The position numbers and the translations under genes are program-made. From assembly GCA_910579225.1 (NCBI GenBank), contig CAJTTI010000015.1, positions 1 through 64,000 of the forward strand: a stretch of DNA of 64,000 bases, given 5' to 3'. The notes below the pieces were generated by a model, which was not told where the DNA came from, made no database searches, and saw only the letters and a program-made list of their open reading frames with translations. The stretch comes from an uncultured Lachnospiraceae bacterium (GTDB lineage: Bacteria > Bacillota > Clostridia > Lachnospirales > Lachnospiraceae). This document shows positions 43,483 through 52,862 of the stretch, one piece after another (position 1 is the stretch's first letter; each line of letters opens with the position of its first letter).

Positions 43483-44391
43483 CTAACGGCCCCCTTTCTG
43501 TACGGAACCCATCTTCCGCCTCTGGAAAGAGGTCCATTCTTTGAGAGTGGGCGATGCAATGGCCAATGCCACCACAATCGCAGTAACCAGCTTCAGACAT
43601 TCTATAGGAACAATGGCAGTCTTCAGTATCATTGCATATAAGAACCGATAGATCATGCTTCCTCCTATGGCAGCAATTACATTGCGTCCGACGGAACGTC
43701 TGCCGCATACGGTTTCGCCAATGATCAGACAAGCCAGGCCAATAACAACGATTCCTGTTCCGCTGTTGATATCTGCAGATTTCTGATACTGCCCCACAAC
43801 CGCCCCCGACAGAGCAGTCAGTCCGTTGGCCACACACAAACCAACAGAAATCGTAAATACCGGATTAATCGAAGACGCTCTTACCATATCTTTATTATCG
43901 CCTGTGGCACGAATGCTCAGTCCCAGTCTGGTTCCAAGGAACAGCACAAGGAGAACTCCCGCCAGAATCGTAATTCCTGCCGCCAGGAGCAGCTTATACC
44001 AGCTGCCGCCAATCCCTGTATCGCGCAGCATAGTAAATAAAGTCTCCTGTTTCAAAAGACTCACGTTGGAACTCCAGCCCATGACCATCAGATTAACCGT
44101 ATAGAGACCAGTGTTGGTAACGATGCCTGCCAGTATAGAAGGCACACCCAGACGCGTCTGGAGAAATGCCGTCACAAAACCGGCGCATGCGCCGGCAGCC
44201 ACCGCTGCCAAAATTGCAAGAAACGGATGTCCGGATGCCGCTACCGTAACAGATACTGCCGCTCCCAGCACAAAACTGCTGTCGGTGGTCAGATCTGCAA
44301 TGTCCAGAACCCGATAGCTGAGAAAAAGTGCCAGCGCCACCAGTGCATACATAAATCCAAGCTCCAGCGCTGTCTGGATCACATAGAACAT
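43483..44391 (-). CDS. ABC transporter permease, tryptophan uptake (TrpY-like)
   Basis: 302 residues with about nine membrane helices. Family features include YRVLDIADLTTDSSFVLGAA, LAGIVTNTGLYT and NGLTALSGAVVGQYQ, seen in permeases of the BmpA/TrpXYZ-like and branched-chain type. Start MFYVIQTALELG is preferred (AAAGGA ten bases upstream) to ATG three codons earlier. It sits between the substrate-binding lipoprotein and the ATPase. Confidence 0.92.
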   Translation of the reverse strand: MFYVIQTALELGFMYALVALALFLSYRVLDIADLTTDSSFVLGAAVSVTVAASGHPFLAILAAVAAGACAGFVTAFLQTRLGVPSILAGIVTNTGLYTVNLMVMGWSSNVSLLKQETLFTMLRDTGIGGSWYKLLLAAGITILAGVLLVLFLGTRLGLSIRATGDNKDMVRASSINPVFTISVGLCVANGLTALSGAVVGQYQKSADINSGTGIVVIGLACLIIGETVCGRRSVGRNVIAAIGGSMIYRFLYAMILKTAIVPIECLKLVTAIVVALAIASPTLKEWTSFQRRKMGSVQKGGR

Positions 44392-44451
44392 AATAATCAT
44401 TTCCTTTCGTAAGCTTCACCGTCTCTGCGGCATCCGCTGTATTCCTGATGA

Positions 44452-45528
44452 TCAATCCTCGGTTGTAGAAACTTCCACAATTTCACCCATATCTGAAAAT
44501 ACAGAATAATCTGCTCCCAGCATCTGCGCCGTCTCCGTATTCACCGTAATAATACCGCCATCCATCAGATAATAGTCTTCCAGGGCTCCCATTCCTTCCG
44601 TCAGCGCCCGGTAAGCAAGATCTGCCGTCGCATGGCCAAGTTCTGTATAATTCACTCCGCAGGTGGCAAACGCGCCGTTGCGGACAAAAGAATCTGCACC
44701 TGTGTAATGCGGAATTCCTGCTTCCGCCAGCTCTTCATAGATTGCCAGCTCTGCCGACATGATCACATTGTCCGTAGGCGTGAAGATCGCATCCACCTGC
44801 TCTCCAACCAGCGCGCTGGCAGCCGCAATCACTTCATCATTGGTATTTGCAGTTTTCTCTACAAACTCAATACCTCTTCCTTCCAGATAGGATTTTGCCT
44901 CGGCAATGGGCGTTTTGGAGTTATCCTCAGACAGGGAATATAAAAGTCCCACTTTTTGCACATCCGGATTCTGCGCCAGCATCATATCCAGAATAAAATC
45001 TGTATTTAGTGCATCGGAAGTACCAGTTACATAATCAATGCCCGTCATATCCGCTTCCTTCGGGTCTGAAATTGCCGCGTATACCACCGGCGTCTTTGTC
45101 TCCTCCGCACAGGTAGCCATCACCTGTGCCGCCAGCGTCGCGATAGGAATGATTGCATCCGCACCATCTGACATTGCCTGGGTTCCGATCTGCATCAATG
45201 TAGACTGCTCTCCCTGTCCGGAAACAACTTCGTATTCAATAGATACGCCGCTGTCTGCTGAAATCTGATCCAGTTCCTCACAGATCGCATCTGCAATCTC
45301 ATCAAGAGACGCATGATCCATCTGCTTTACCACCACAATATTATAAGAATCGTTCGCTGTATTTTCTGCATCTGAAGGTTTTGTGTTTTCTTCCGTTGCA
45401 CTGTTCTCTGTCGCATCCTGCGGCATATTTTCTGCAGGAGCATCATTGTTCTTCGTCCCTCCGCATCCTACGGTCATTGCCGCTGTCATCGCCGTTGTCA
45501 ACAATACACTTACAAGTCTTCTTTTCAT
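44452..45528 (-). CDS. ABC transporter substrate-binding lipoprotein (TrpX-like)
   Basis: 358 residues. Lipoprotein signal ending TVGCGG, then a low-complexity Asn/Glu/Thr linker, then an ABC_sub_bind (PF04392-type) two-lobe fold: YNIVVVKQMDHASLDEIADA, ISDPKEADM, FTPTDNVIMSA. TrpX is the known tryptophan-binding member with this fold. GGAGG seven bases before ATG. First gene after the T-box leader, so made when uncharged tRNA-Trp builds up. Confidence 0.92.
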   Translation of the reverse strand: MKRRLVSVLLTTAMTAAMTVGCGGTKNNDAPAENMPQDATENSATEENTKPSDAENTANDSYNIVVVKQMDHASLDEIADAICEELDQISADSGVSIEYEVVSGQGEQSTLMQIGTQAMSDGADAIIPIATLAAQVMATCAEETKTPVVYAAISDPKEADMTGIDYVTGTSDALNTDFILDMMLAQNPDVQKVGLLYSLSEDNSKTPIAEAKSYLEGRGIEFVEKTANTNDEVIAAASALVGEQVDAIFTPTDNVIMSAELAIYEELAEAGIPHYTGADSFVRNGAFATCGVNYTELGHATADLAYRALTEGMGALEDYYLMDGGIITVNTETAQMLGADYSVFSDMGEIVEVSTTED

Positions 45529-45653
45529 CTCTTTGCCTCCAATATTTTAGACTGCTTACTGAATAAAACCCGGACAGGGAAAATCTCTTTTCGCCCACCC
45601 GACGCGCCGGAACATACGCTACGAAGTCTTTATTTCCCTCTTACGCCCCATGC

Positions 45654-45930
45654 GCATAAAAATAAACCGTCCCAAGCCCTCGCTTGAGACGGTTATAACC
45701 TTGTTATAATCGCGGTACCACTCAAATTGACATAACGCCCACTTTCTATGTACTATCATACATCCCTCATTGATAACGGGTTTGGTTCCCGGCAGCTCCT
45801 ACTCTTCACATTTCGGACCGCCCTCAAAAGTCCATTCGGCTATCCCGTCCATGCTGCAATCCCACCGCCTGCAGCTCTCTGTAACTTTCTGGTGAAAGCC
45901 TACTCTTCTTTCTCATCGGTTTCTCCTATT
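45654..45930 (-). ncRNA. T-box riboswitch leader, tryptophan specifier
   Basis: Minus-strand leader. Stem I holds AGAGAGCTGC near its 5' side and GAATGGACTTTTGAG on its 3' side, the usual GAA-specifier-AC context, giving specifier TGG (45832-45834) for Trp. Stem III region CCCGTTATCAATGAG follows. The T-box TGGTACCGCG is at 45711-45720, and the terminator hairpin AACCGTC/GACGGTT at 45665-45694 is followed by TATTTTTAT. Uncharged tRNA-Trp should favour the antiterminator and switch on the ABC importer. The other 120 bases to the start codon show no further element. Confidence 0.9.
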
Positions 45931-45940
45931 TCTGTAAAAT

Positions 45941-45969
45941 ATTCTATGTTATTTCTCTGGAATTGTCAA
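45941..45969 (-). promoter_or_regulatory. Promoter of the T-box/trpXYZ operon
   Basis: On the minus strand TTGACA (45964-45969), 17 bases, TAGAAT (45941-45946). The -35 hexamer contains the TGA stop codon of the CBS gene. Confidence 0.85.
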
Positions 45970-46409
45970 TCCCCTTTTTGAAAAATACCGTCCTCCTGAT
46001 TCTGCTTTTCCACATATCGTTCATAGCAAAAACGGATGATATCTTTTCTTGTGACAATTCCAATAAATATATTGTTATCATCAATCACCGGAACAAAATT
46101 CTGGTTCATGGCCATCCGAACCAAATCTTCCATGGTTGCTCCAATCGAAACCGGCTGAATATCCACTTTCCGTTCCACTGACAGAATCGACACATTCTCC
46201 GCAGACCGGAGGTTCATATCATACCGCTTCTTCAAAACCCGCAGAATATCCCCTTCCGTTATTGTTCCAATATAGTGCCCTTCCCGGTCGATCAGGGGAA
46301 TCGCCGTATAACCGCTGCGTTCCAGTTTTTCCACCCCCTGGCGCAGGGTCCAGTCATCATGCAGATGCGCAACCTCACTCTTTGGTGTCAAAAAAAATAA
46401 TACGTTCAT
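45966..46409 (-). CDS. CBS-domain pair protein
   Basis: 147 residues from MNVLFFLTPK (GGAGG five bases upstream). Two CBS motifs: AIPLIDREGHYIGTITEGDIL (cited as IGTITEGDIL) and VPVIDDNNIFIGIVTRKDII. CBS pairs bind adenine nucleotides and act as energy or dinucleotide sensors; partner unknown. It follows the cardiolipin synthase gene by 24 bases. The family is similar to CbpB/YkuL-type c-di-AMP-binding proteins, which also begin near a short hydrophobic segment; this assignment is tentative. Confidence 0.88.
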   Translation of the reverse strand: MNVLFFLTPKSEVAHLHDDWTLRQGVEKLERSGYTAIPLIDREGHYIGTITEGDILRVLKKRYDMNLRSAENVSILSVERKVDIQPVSIGATMEDLVRMAMNQNFVPVIDDNNIFIGIVTRKDIIRFCYERYVEKQNQEDGIFQKGD

Positions 46410-46433
46410 CTTATCCTCCATGATCCATGATGC

Positions 46434-47966
46434 CTACATCAGAGGCGCCAGTACTCTTAATACCGAAGTAATCATGTTTCCAACCACTCCCTGTCTGCAG
46501 TCTCCGATGCTGACCTGATGGCATTTAGGAAAACATTCTTCCATATCTTTCTTTACATCCAGAACCGCCCGGCAGCCATACAATAACGTTCCACATTCAA
46601 AATGCAGATACAGGCTGCGAAAATCCATGTTGATTGTCCCCACAGTGGCAATCCGGTCATCACATACATAAGACTTGGCATGGACGAATCCCGGCGTATA
46701 TTCGTAGATCTGAACACCTGCCTTCAAGAGGGGAGGGTAATAGGATTTCGCCATAAAAAACACCATCGGCTTATCCGGAATCCCAGGCATTAGGATGCGG
46801 ACATCCACGCCCCGTTTTGCCGCCAGGCAAAGTGCATTCTCCATCTCATCGCTGATCAGCAGGTAGGGTGTTGCAATATATACATAGTCCTTCGCCTGAT
46901 TCAGAATATTAATATAGACATTCTCTCCCAGCGATTCATTGTCCAGTGGCGTATCTGCATAAGGCGCCACATATCCGTCACTCTCAAACGCTTCTTCGTG
47001 CCATCTGTGTGGGCGGAAGACATAGTAATCCAGATCCGGTGTACGAAATGCATTCCAGATCTCTAGGAACATCAAAGTAAAATTAAATACTGCGTCCCCC
47101 TGCAGGCGAACTCCTGTATCTTTCCAGTGCCCGAATCGGAGCTTTCTGTTAATGTACTCATCTGCCAGATTGATACCGCCATTATATGCCGTATGTCCGT
47201 CAATTACCATGATCTTTCTGTGGTCCCGATTATTCATGACCAGGGAAAATACCGGTATAAACCGGTTGAAGGCAAGGCATTTGATCCCTTTCTTCTCCAT
47301 CATATCCGCATAGTGAAACGGCAGAAGCGATACACATCCCACGTCGTCGTATATTAACCGGACATCAACCCCTTCTTTCACCTTCTGTTCCAGAATCTCC
47401 AGGATCCAGTCCCACATCAATCCTTCCTGAATGATAAAATACTCCAGAAAGATATAGTGTTCTGCCTTTTTCAGATCTTCCAGCATAGAAGCAAACATCT
47501 CTTCCCCGGTGGGAAAATAAATAACCCCGGTATTTTTCCAAACCGGATAAGGTCCGGATTCCCCGATATAGTATACATTTCCCGCCACTGCCGGATCCTG
47601 AGCCTGAATTTCCTTCAGAATCCACTGATTTTGGGCCATGGCATCTTTCATCTCTGTTTTCACAGCTGCCATTTTCACCGCCAGGCGCTTTCCCGGCTTC
47701 TTATTGCCTACCAATAAATAAAGTACGCCTCCAAACAGCGGAACTCCCATCACCAGAATAATCCATGCGATCTTATAGGCAGAATTTTCGTCCTTCCGGA
47801 TCAGGTACAAAAGAATCCCTATGCTGAGTAACCGAAAGAACGAATTGATGAATACAGAATAACTGGTCAGCCTGCCCATGAAAAGTATCCACCACAGAAT
47901 CTGCAGCAAAATGGCAAATCCAACCACCACCAGACGGCTTTTCAGAACCTTACCTATTTTTTTCAT
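46434..47966 (-). CDS. cls: Cardiolipin synthase
   Basis: 510 residues. Two N-terminal membrane helices (about 12-32 and 40-58, plus a third to 90), then two phospholipase D domains with HxKx4D motifs: NRDHRKIMVIDGHTAYNGG and GFVHAKSYVCDDRIATVGT. It joins two phosphatidylglycerol molecules into cardiolipin. It overlaps larB by 17 bases. Confidence 0.96.
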   Translation of the reverse strand: MKKIGKVLKSRLVVVGFAILLQILWWILFMGRLTSYSVFINSFFRLLSIGILLYLIRKDENSAYKIAWIILVMGVPLFGGVLYLLVGNKKPGKRLAVKMAAVKTEMKDAMAQNQWILKEIQAQDPAVAGNVYYIGESGPYPVWKNTGVIYFPTGEEMFASMLEDLKKAEHYIFLEYFIIQEGLMWDWILEILEQKVKEGVDVRLIYDDVGCVSLLPFHYADMMEKKGIKCLAFNRFIPVFSLVMNNRDHRKIMVIDGHTAYNGGINLADEYINRKLRFGHWKDTGVRLQGDAVFNFTLMFLEIWNAFRTPDLDYYVFRPHRWHEEAFESDGYVAPYADTPLDNESLGENVYINILNQAKDYVYIATPYLLISDEMENALCLAAKRGVDVRILMPGIPDKPMVFFMAKSYYPPLLKAGVQIYEYTPGFVHAKSYVCDDRIATVGTINMDFRSLYLHFECGTLLYGCRAVLDVKKDMEECFPKCHQVSIGDCRQGVVGNMITSVLRVLAPLM

Positions 47967-48711
47967 ATCCTCTCACCGCCAGTCTGTTGATCTGTGTTGC
48001 CACATATCCGGCTCCATACCCGTTGTCGATATTTACTACTGTAATACCGTTGGCACAGGAATTAATCATGGTTAAAAGCGCAGACAATCCGCCGAAGCTG
48101 GCCCCATAACCCACACTGGTCGGGACTGCAATCACCGGTACATCCACAAGGCCGGCCACCACGCCTGGAAGCGCGCCTTCCATCCCTGCCACTGCTATGA
48201 CACAGGTCACGTGTTCGAATACATCCAGATTCCGAAGAAGCCTGTGAATGCCGGCTACCCCAACATCAAACAATCTTGTTACCCTGGTCCCGAAGAATTC
48301 CGCCACACCTGCAGCCTCCTCAGCTACCGGAATATCCGCTGTCCCTCCGGTACAGACTACAATCTTTCCGATGGACTCCGGCCTTCTAAACTCCGCCTTC
48401 AGCAGTCCGGACACCGGTTCATAAGTAAATACAGGAACCGCTTTTATCACCGCCTCTGCCTGCCCGGCGGAAGCCCTGGTGCCGAGTACGTTGATCCGCT
48501 CTCCCGCCATTCGCCTGCAGATCCCAACCAGATGTTCAGTCTCTTTTCCCTGGCAGTAAATGACTTCTTCAAAACCCTGGCGGACATTTCTGTGGTGGTC
48601 AATCTTCGCATAACCAAGATCTTCATAAGGAAGTTTTTTGAGAAGTTCCTCTGCTTCCCCGACCTCCATCTCTCCGGATTTTACTCCGGACAAAATTGCA
48701 CTTACATCCAT
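47950..48711 (-). CDS. larB: Nickel-pincer cofactor synthesis carboxylase LarB
   Basis: 253 residues from MDVSAILSGVKSGEM (AAAGGAG eight bases upstream). N-terminal segment KIDHHRNVRQGFEEVIYC and a C-terminal PurE-like domain with CTGGTADIPVAEEAAGVAEFFGT (cited as GGTADIPVAEEAA) and PTSVGYGASFGGLSALLTMI. LarB carboxylates nicotinic acid adenine dinucleotide and cleaves its phosphoanhydride to start the cofactor of LarA-type racemases. LarA, LarC and LarE are not in the window. Confidence 0.95.
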   Translation of the reverse strand: MDVSAILSGVKSGEMEVGEAEELLKKLPYEDLGYAKIDHHRNVRQGFEEVIYCQGKETEHLVGICRRMAGERINVLGTRASAGQAEAVIKAVPVFTYEPVSGLLKAEFRRPESIGKIVVCTGGTADIPVAEEAAGVAEFFGTRVTRLFDVGVAGIHRLLRNLDVFEHVTCVIAVAGMEGALPGVVAGLVDVPVIAVPTSVGYGASFGGLSALLTMINSCANGITVVNIDNGYGAGYVATQINRLAVRGYEKNR

Positions 48712-48731
48712 CGTCCCTGCTCCTTTCCCTG

Positions 48732-49553
48732 TCAATTCACTTTCTGTTCGCTTTCCATATGCACAGTCATCTGAGGGAACGGAATCTCAATTCCTTCTTC
48801 ATTCAGCCTGTCATGTACTTTCTCCAGTACTCTCCATTTCACTTCCCAGTAATCTTCCGTCTTTACCCAGGGACGAATCAATACGGTAATCCCGCTGTCA
48901 CCCAAATCGTTAACGGCAACCACACAGGAAGGATCCGTCAATATTTTTTCATCATGATCCAGAATATCTTCTATAATCTGCCTGGTTCGTTTCAGATCGG
49001 AATTATACGCAACGTCCACACTCATATCCACTCTTCTGGTCTCATTGGCAGAATAATTCGTAATATTGCTGTTGGACAGAGTCCCATTGGGAAGGACCAC
49101 ATTCCGATTATCCGCCGAATGCAACGTAGTTGCAAAAAGAGAGATTTCTGCTACAGTTCCTTCACAGCCGCAGGCACTGATATAGTCTCCTACCACAAAA
49201 GGCTTCAGCATCAGGATCAAAACTCCTCCTGCAAAATTTGCCAGGCTGCCCTGGATTGACAGCCCGATCGCCACCCCTGCAGAACCAAGCAGTGTAATAA
49301 GGGATGTGGTTTGTATACCAAACCGGGCCATAAGCGCCAGAATTAACACTGCATATGCTGCAAATTTCACAAGTGCATCCAAAAACTGTACCACGCCGGT
49401 ATCCACGTTAGAACGCTCCAGGGCGCCCCGCAGCAGTTTTCTCAAAAACTGAATCAGCTTTAATCCGATAAACAAGAATGCAAGAGACCAGATCAGAGAC
49501 ATACCAGACTCCAGAATCTTCGGTAAAAGCTGTTCCAGAACATCAAATTCCAT
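48732..49553 (-). CDS. mscS: Small-conductance mechanosensitive channel
   Basis: 273 residues. Three membrane helices; the third, pore-lining helix has the Gly/Ala pattern LGSAGVAIGLSIQGSLANFA, then PFVVGDYISACGCEGTV and VLPNGTLSNSNITNYS of the cytoplasmic cage. Opens on membrane tension during osmotic downshock. AAGGAG six bases before ATG; overlaps ligA by 11 bases. Confidence 0.96.
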   Translation of the reverse strand: MEFDVLEQLLPKILESGMSLIWSLAFLFIGLKLIQFLRKLLRGALERSNVDTGVVQFLDALVKFAAYAVLILALMARFGIQTTSLITLLGSAGVAIGLSIQGSLANFAGGVLILMLKPFVVGDYISACGCEGTVAEISLFATTLHSADNRNVVLPNGTLSNSNITNYSANETRRVDMSVDVAYNSDLKRTRQIIEDILDHDEKILTDPSCVVAVNDLGDSGITVLIRPWVKTEDYWEVKWRVLEKVHDRLNEEGIEIPFPQMTVHMESEQKVN

Positions 49554-51522
49554 TTTTTACTCCTTCCTCTTTGGTAAAACGGTCCAAAAACTCCTGCTCT
49601 GAGAGAATCTCAACCCCAAGTTCCTTTGCCTTTTTATTCTTGGATGAAGCAGACTTCGTGTCATTGTTAATCAGACAGCTGGTCTTTGACGTCACGCTCC
49701 CGGTCACTTTCCCGCCTTTGGACTCGATCAGTTTCTTCAGCTCATTCCGGTTGGCAAATTTCTCAAGGCTTCCGGTGATAACAAAAATCTTGCCGTCCAG
49801 AGTAAGTCCGGATTCATCTACTTCTTCCACATAGAGATCCAACTCCTTCAGAAGGTCATCTACCCAGCGGTTGTGCTCCCCATCCTGAAAATATGCTTCC
49901 ACACTGGCTCCGATCACTTCTCCTATACCTGGTATCTCGCTTAATTCTTCCGCACTTGCAGCGCGCAGCCTGGACAGATCATAATCATACTCTTTACAAA
50001 GCACTTTTGCATTGGCAGCACCAATATTGGGTATTCCCAGACTGTAGATCACTCTTGGCAGCGTCGTATGGCGCGCCTTTTCCAGGCTGTCCTTCAACTT
50101 CTGGTAAGACCGTTCACCGAATCCTTCCATCCCCGTGATCTCCTCCCGGTAACGATCCAGGTGAAACAGATCCGCATATTCATGTATATATCCGGAACCA
50201 ATGAATTTCTCCAGCGTCATTTCCGACAGACCATCAATATTCATGGCATCTCTGCTCACAAACAGTGTAAATGCTTTCAGTTTTTTTGCCTGGCACTCCG
50301 GATTGATGCAGTAAAGAGATTCCACGTCATTCACTTTCCGGATCCGGGTCTGTCCACCGCACACAGGACAGCTTTCCGGAATCGGAACCGGACCACTTCC
50401 GGTCAGATTCTCTGCAATCTGAGGAATAATCATATTCGCTTTATAGACCGTAATGGTATCTCCGATTCCGAGTTTCAGATTTTTTAATATGCTTACATTG
50501 TGGACGGAAGCGCGACTGACCGTGGTCCCCTCCAGTTCCACCGGCTCAAAAACTGCGATGGGATTGATCAGGCCGGTCCTTGAAGGGCTCCACTCGATCT
50601 CTTTCAGACATGTCTCCCGAAGTTCATCCTGCCACTTGAATGCAATGGAATCCCGCGGAAATTTTGACGTACGCCCCAGAGAAAGTCCGTATGCAATGTC
50701 ATCATACGTACAAACCAGTCCGTCTGACGGGAAATCGTTGGAAACAACTGCTGCTGAAAACTGTTCCACCGCTCCTGCAACACCGCTCCCCGTCGTCTTC
50801 TGATAATCTACCACATCAAATCCCTGCTCCTTCAGCCACAAGAACTGACGTTCTCTGGAGTTCTCAAATTCCACTCCTTCTGCACGTACCAGCGCAAACG
50901 CATAAAAATATACATTTCTCTTTGCTGTGATCTCATTGTTCAGCTGACGGACAGAACCGCTGCAGAGGTTTCTTGGATTCTTGTATTTTGCTGCTTCCTC
51001 TTCAATCTCTCCATTGATCTTCTCGAAATCCGAATATCGGATCACTGCCTCTCCTCTCAAAATCACTTCCCCCTGGTACGGAATCGCAAGGGGAACATTC
51101 CGGAACACTTTTGCATTATTGGTAATCACCTCTCCAATCTCTCCGTTCCCGCGGGTAACGGCCTTCGAGAGCGCTCCGTTCTCGTAAGTCAATACTACCG
51201 TCAGCCCGTCCAGTTTCCAGGAGAGCAATACCTCATGTTCGCCGGCAAATTCTGCCAGCTCCTCCACTTCTTTTGTCTTATCCAGAGACAGCATGGGTGT
51301 CTCATGCCGCTCCTTCGGCAGCTCCTCCACCGCTTCAAAACCAACAGACACCGTAGGACTTCCAGCCAGTACAATGCCAGTCTCTTTCTCCAGAGCCTCC
51401 AGTTCATCATACAGTCTGTCGTACATCAGGTTGCTCATAAGTTCCCTGTCTTCCTGATAATATGCCTTTGATGCCTCTCTAAGCTGCTCTCCCAGCTCTT
51501 TCATGCGTCCAATCCGATCCAT
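49543..51522 (-). CDS. ligA: NAD-dependent DNA ligase
   Basis: 659 residues from MDRIGRMKELGEQL; the longer frame to 51621 is inside the pseudouridine synthase gene. Ia domain, then the adenylation domain with SWKLDGLTVV (Lys103), OB fold, four-cysteine zinc finger CPVCG...CINPEC, helix-hairpin-helix repeats and a C-terminal BRCT domain (FVITGSLEKFANRNELKKLI, SKTSCLINND). It seals nicks using NAD. The catalytic stretch KLDG and the domain order are those of LigA; many Lachnospiraceae carry more than one copy, not testable here. No visible link to its neighbours. Confidence 0.95.
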   Translation of the reverse strand: MDRIGRMKELGEQLREASKAYYQEDRELMSNLMYDRLYDELEALEKETGIVLAGSPTVSVGFEAVEELPKERHETPMLSLDKTKEVEELAEFAGEHEVLLSWKLDGLTVVLTYENGALSKAVTRGNGEIGEVITNNAKVFRNVPLAIPYQGEVILRGEAVIRYSDFEKINGEIEEEAAKYKNPRNLCSGSVRQLNNEITAKRNVYFYAFALVRAEGVEFENSRERQFLWLKEQGFDVVDYQKTTGSGVAGAVEQFSAAVVSNDFPSDGLVCTYDDIAYGLSLGRTSKFPRDSIAFKWQDELRETCLKEIEWSPSRTGLINPIAVFEPVELEGTTVSRASVHNVSILKNLKLGIGDTITVYKANMIIPQIAENLTGSGPVPIPESCPVCGGQTRIRKVNDVESLYCINPECQAKKLKAFTLFVSRDAMNIDGLSEMTLEKFIGSGYIHEYADLFHLDRYREEITGMEGFGERSYQKLKDSLEKARHTTLPRVIYSLGIPNIGAANAKVLCKEYDYDLSRLRAASAEELSEIPGIGEVIGASVEAYFQDGEHNRWVDDLLKELDLYVEEVDESGLTLDGKIFVITGSLEKFANRNELKKLIESKGGKVTGSVTSKTSCLINNDTKSASSKNKKAKELGVEILSEQEFLDRFTKEEGVKNGI

Positions 51523-51524
51523 AT

Positions 51525-52271
51525 TTACGGTTCTCCCTTTCCCATATCTTTGATCGCCTCTTCTTCCTGCTCCAGGAGCTCCATAAGCTCCCGGATTTCC
51601 TCTTCTGTCACATTTCTCCACGCGCCTGTCTTTAGGTGGCCCAGGCGGATATTCATAATCCGCATCCTTTTCAGCTCCTGTACATGAAATCCCAGTTCTT
51701 TACACATTCTGCGTATCTGCCGGTTCAGTCCCTGAGTCAGAATAATCCGGAATTTCTTTTTCCCAAGACGTTCTACTTCACAGGGTCTGGTGGTCACACC
51801 CAGTTCCTTCAGTTCCACCCCTGCCGCCATATCCTTCAAAAACCGGTCTGTGAAAGGACGGTCTGTCACCACTTCGTATTCTTTTTCATGGTAGTGAGAT
51901 GCTTTCATCATCCGGTTGATGATGTCGCCCCGGTTCGTCATGAGAAGAAGCCCTTCTGAATCTTTGTCCAGTCTGCCTGCATAGGTGATGCGCTTCGGAT
52001 AATTCAGAAATTCTATAATATTTTGCTCTTCCCTCTGGCTGACTTCCGAACAAACAATCCCTCTCGGTTTATTGACTGCCAACATAATAGTATGATTTTT
52101 CTTCTCTGCCTGTACAGGCTTCCCGTCCAGAGTCACAGTCTGTCCTTCTTCAATCTGCATACCGACCTGTGCAGTCTCCTGGTCAACCTTCACCCGTCCT
52201 GCCTCGATCAGGCGATCCGCCTCTCTTCTGGAGCAGATCCCCGCCTCGCTCATATATTTATTCAAACGCAT
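51525..52271 (-). CDS. 23S rRNA pseudouridine synthase, RluB/RluF type
   Basis: 248 residues. N-terminal S4 RNA-binding domain (MRLNKYMSEAGICSRREADR), then the RsuA-family catalytic region with GRLDKDSEGLLLMTN (catalytic Asp) and LTQGLNRQIRRMC. The residue pattern DKDSEG is nearer RluF than RluB, but the exact uridine target cannot be told. It ends two bases before the ligA start. GGAGG lies 13 bases before the first ATG pair. Confidence 0.92.
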   Translation of the reverse strand: MRLNKYMSEAGICSRREADRLIEAGRVKVDQETAQVGMQIEEGQTVTLDGKPVQAEKKNHTIMLAVNKPRGIVCSEVSQREEQNIIEFLNYPKRITYAGRLDKDSEGLLLMTNRGDIINRMMKASHYHEKEYEVVTDRPFTDRFLKDMAAGVELKELGVTTRPCEVERLGKKKFRIILTQGLNRQIRRMCKELGFHVQELKRMRIMNIRLGHLKTGAWRNVTEEEIRELMELLEQEEEAIKDMGKGEP

Positions 52272-52352
52272 CATTTATGTATCATTACCTCCTGTGGCTG
52301 CGGAAATCCCCGCAACCACTATCTTACCAAATCATAGCTCAAAAAACCAGTC

Positions 52353-52787
52353 CTATCTAAGATATGCCTTCAGCTTTTCTATATTTTTTTCTTCAAAATC
52401 CATCAGTTCCTGGGCCATCTCATAATATTCTTTTTGAACAGATTTATTTTTCTTTACCACTTTCATCAGCTCTGTTATCCCTTTGGTATTTCCCTGAATC
52501 ATCATATCCGCAAGATGCTCCGTACTCGCATTCAGAAGTGTATTCATCTGAATTCCTCCCCAAAGCATAGTCCGGTTTACAAACCCCTCCTCCGGAGGTG
52601 TCTCTTTTGCCTTTTGATATTCTTTTTGAAACTTTTCCTCCATCTGTATGAATTTGCATGCCTGTCGGTTCAAATCCAGTGCCAGATCGTCATCTTCCAC
52701 TTTCCCGATAATCACATTAATGGCTTCCCTGCCCATTCTGGTATTCCGGTAACTCTCATCAAGTACGGCTCTGTCTGCTTCTGTCAT
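52353..52787 (-). CDS. Helical protein of unknown function
   Basis: 144 residues, nearly all helix, rich in charged residues and Met, no signal peptide or TM. Segments DESYRNTRMGREAINVIIGK, KFIQMEEKFQKEYQKAKE and LADMMIQGNTKGITELMKVV suggest a four-helix bundle. No family recognised; no metal-ligand pattern clear enough to call it ferritin-like. It is a single gene between the pseudouridine synthase and a terminator; GGAAAGGAG-like sequence from the terminator arm precedes it. Confidence 0.75.
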   Translation of the reverse strand: MTEADRAVLDESYRNTRMGREAINVIIGKVEDDDLALDLNRQACKFIQMEEKFQKEYQKAKETPPEEGFVNRTMLWGGIQMNTLLNASTEHLADMMIQGNTKGITELMKVVKKNKSVQKEYYEMAQELMDFEEKNIEKLKAYLR

Positions 52788-52792
52788 TACAA

Positions 52793-52838
52793 AAAAGCTC
52801 CTTTCCCTAATCGCTGCTGATAGGGTATGGAGCTTTTT
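52793..52838 (-). terminator. Terminator after the SH3b gene
   Basis: AAAAGCTCC-TT-CCCTA against TAGGG-TAT-GGAGCTTTT, 14 pairs with a small internal loop; flanked by A and T runs, so it can work in both directions. The T-rich side on the minus strand overlaps the start region of the helical protein gene. Confidence 0.82.
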
Positions 52839-52862
52839 CCATAATTATTCTGTTTTTAACTT

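Noticed and set aside
47950..48711. PurE-type AIR carboxylase
   Set aside because: The PurE-like part is only the C-terminal half; the N-terminal segment and length match LarB.
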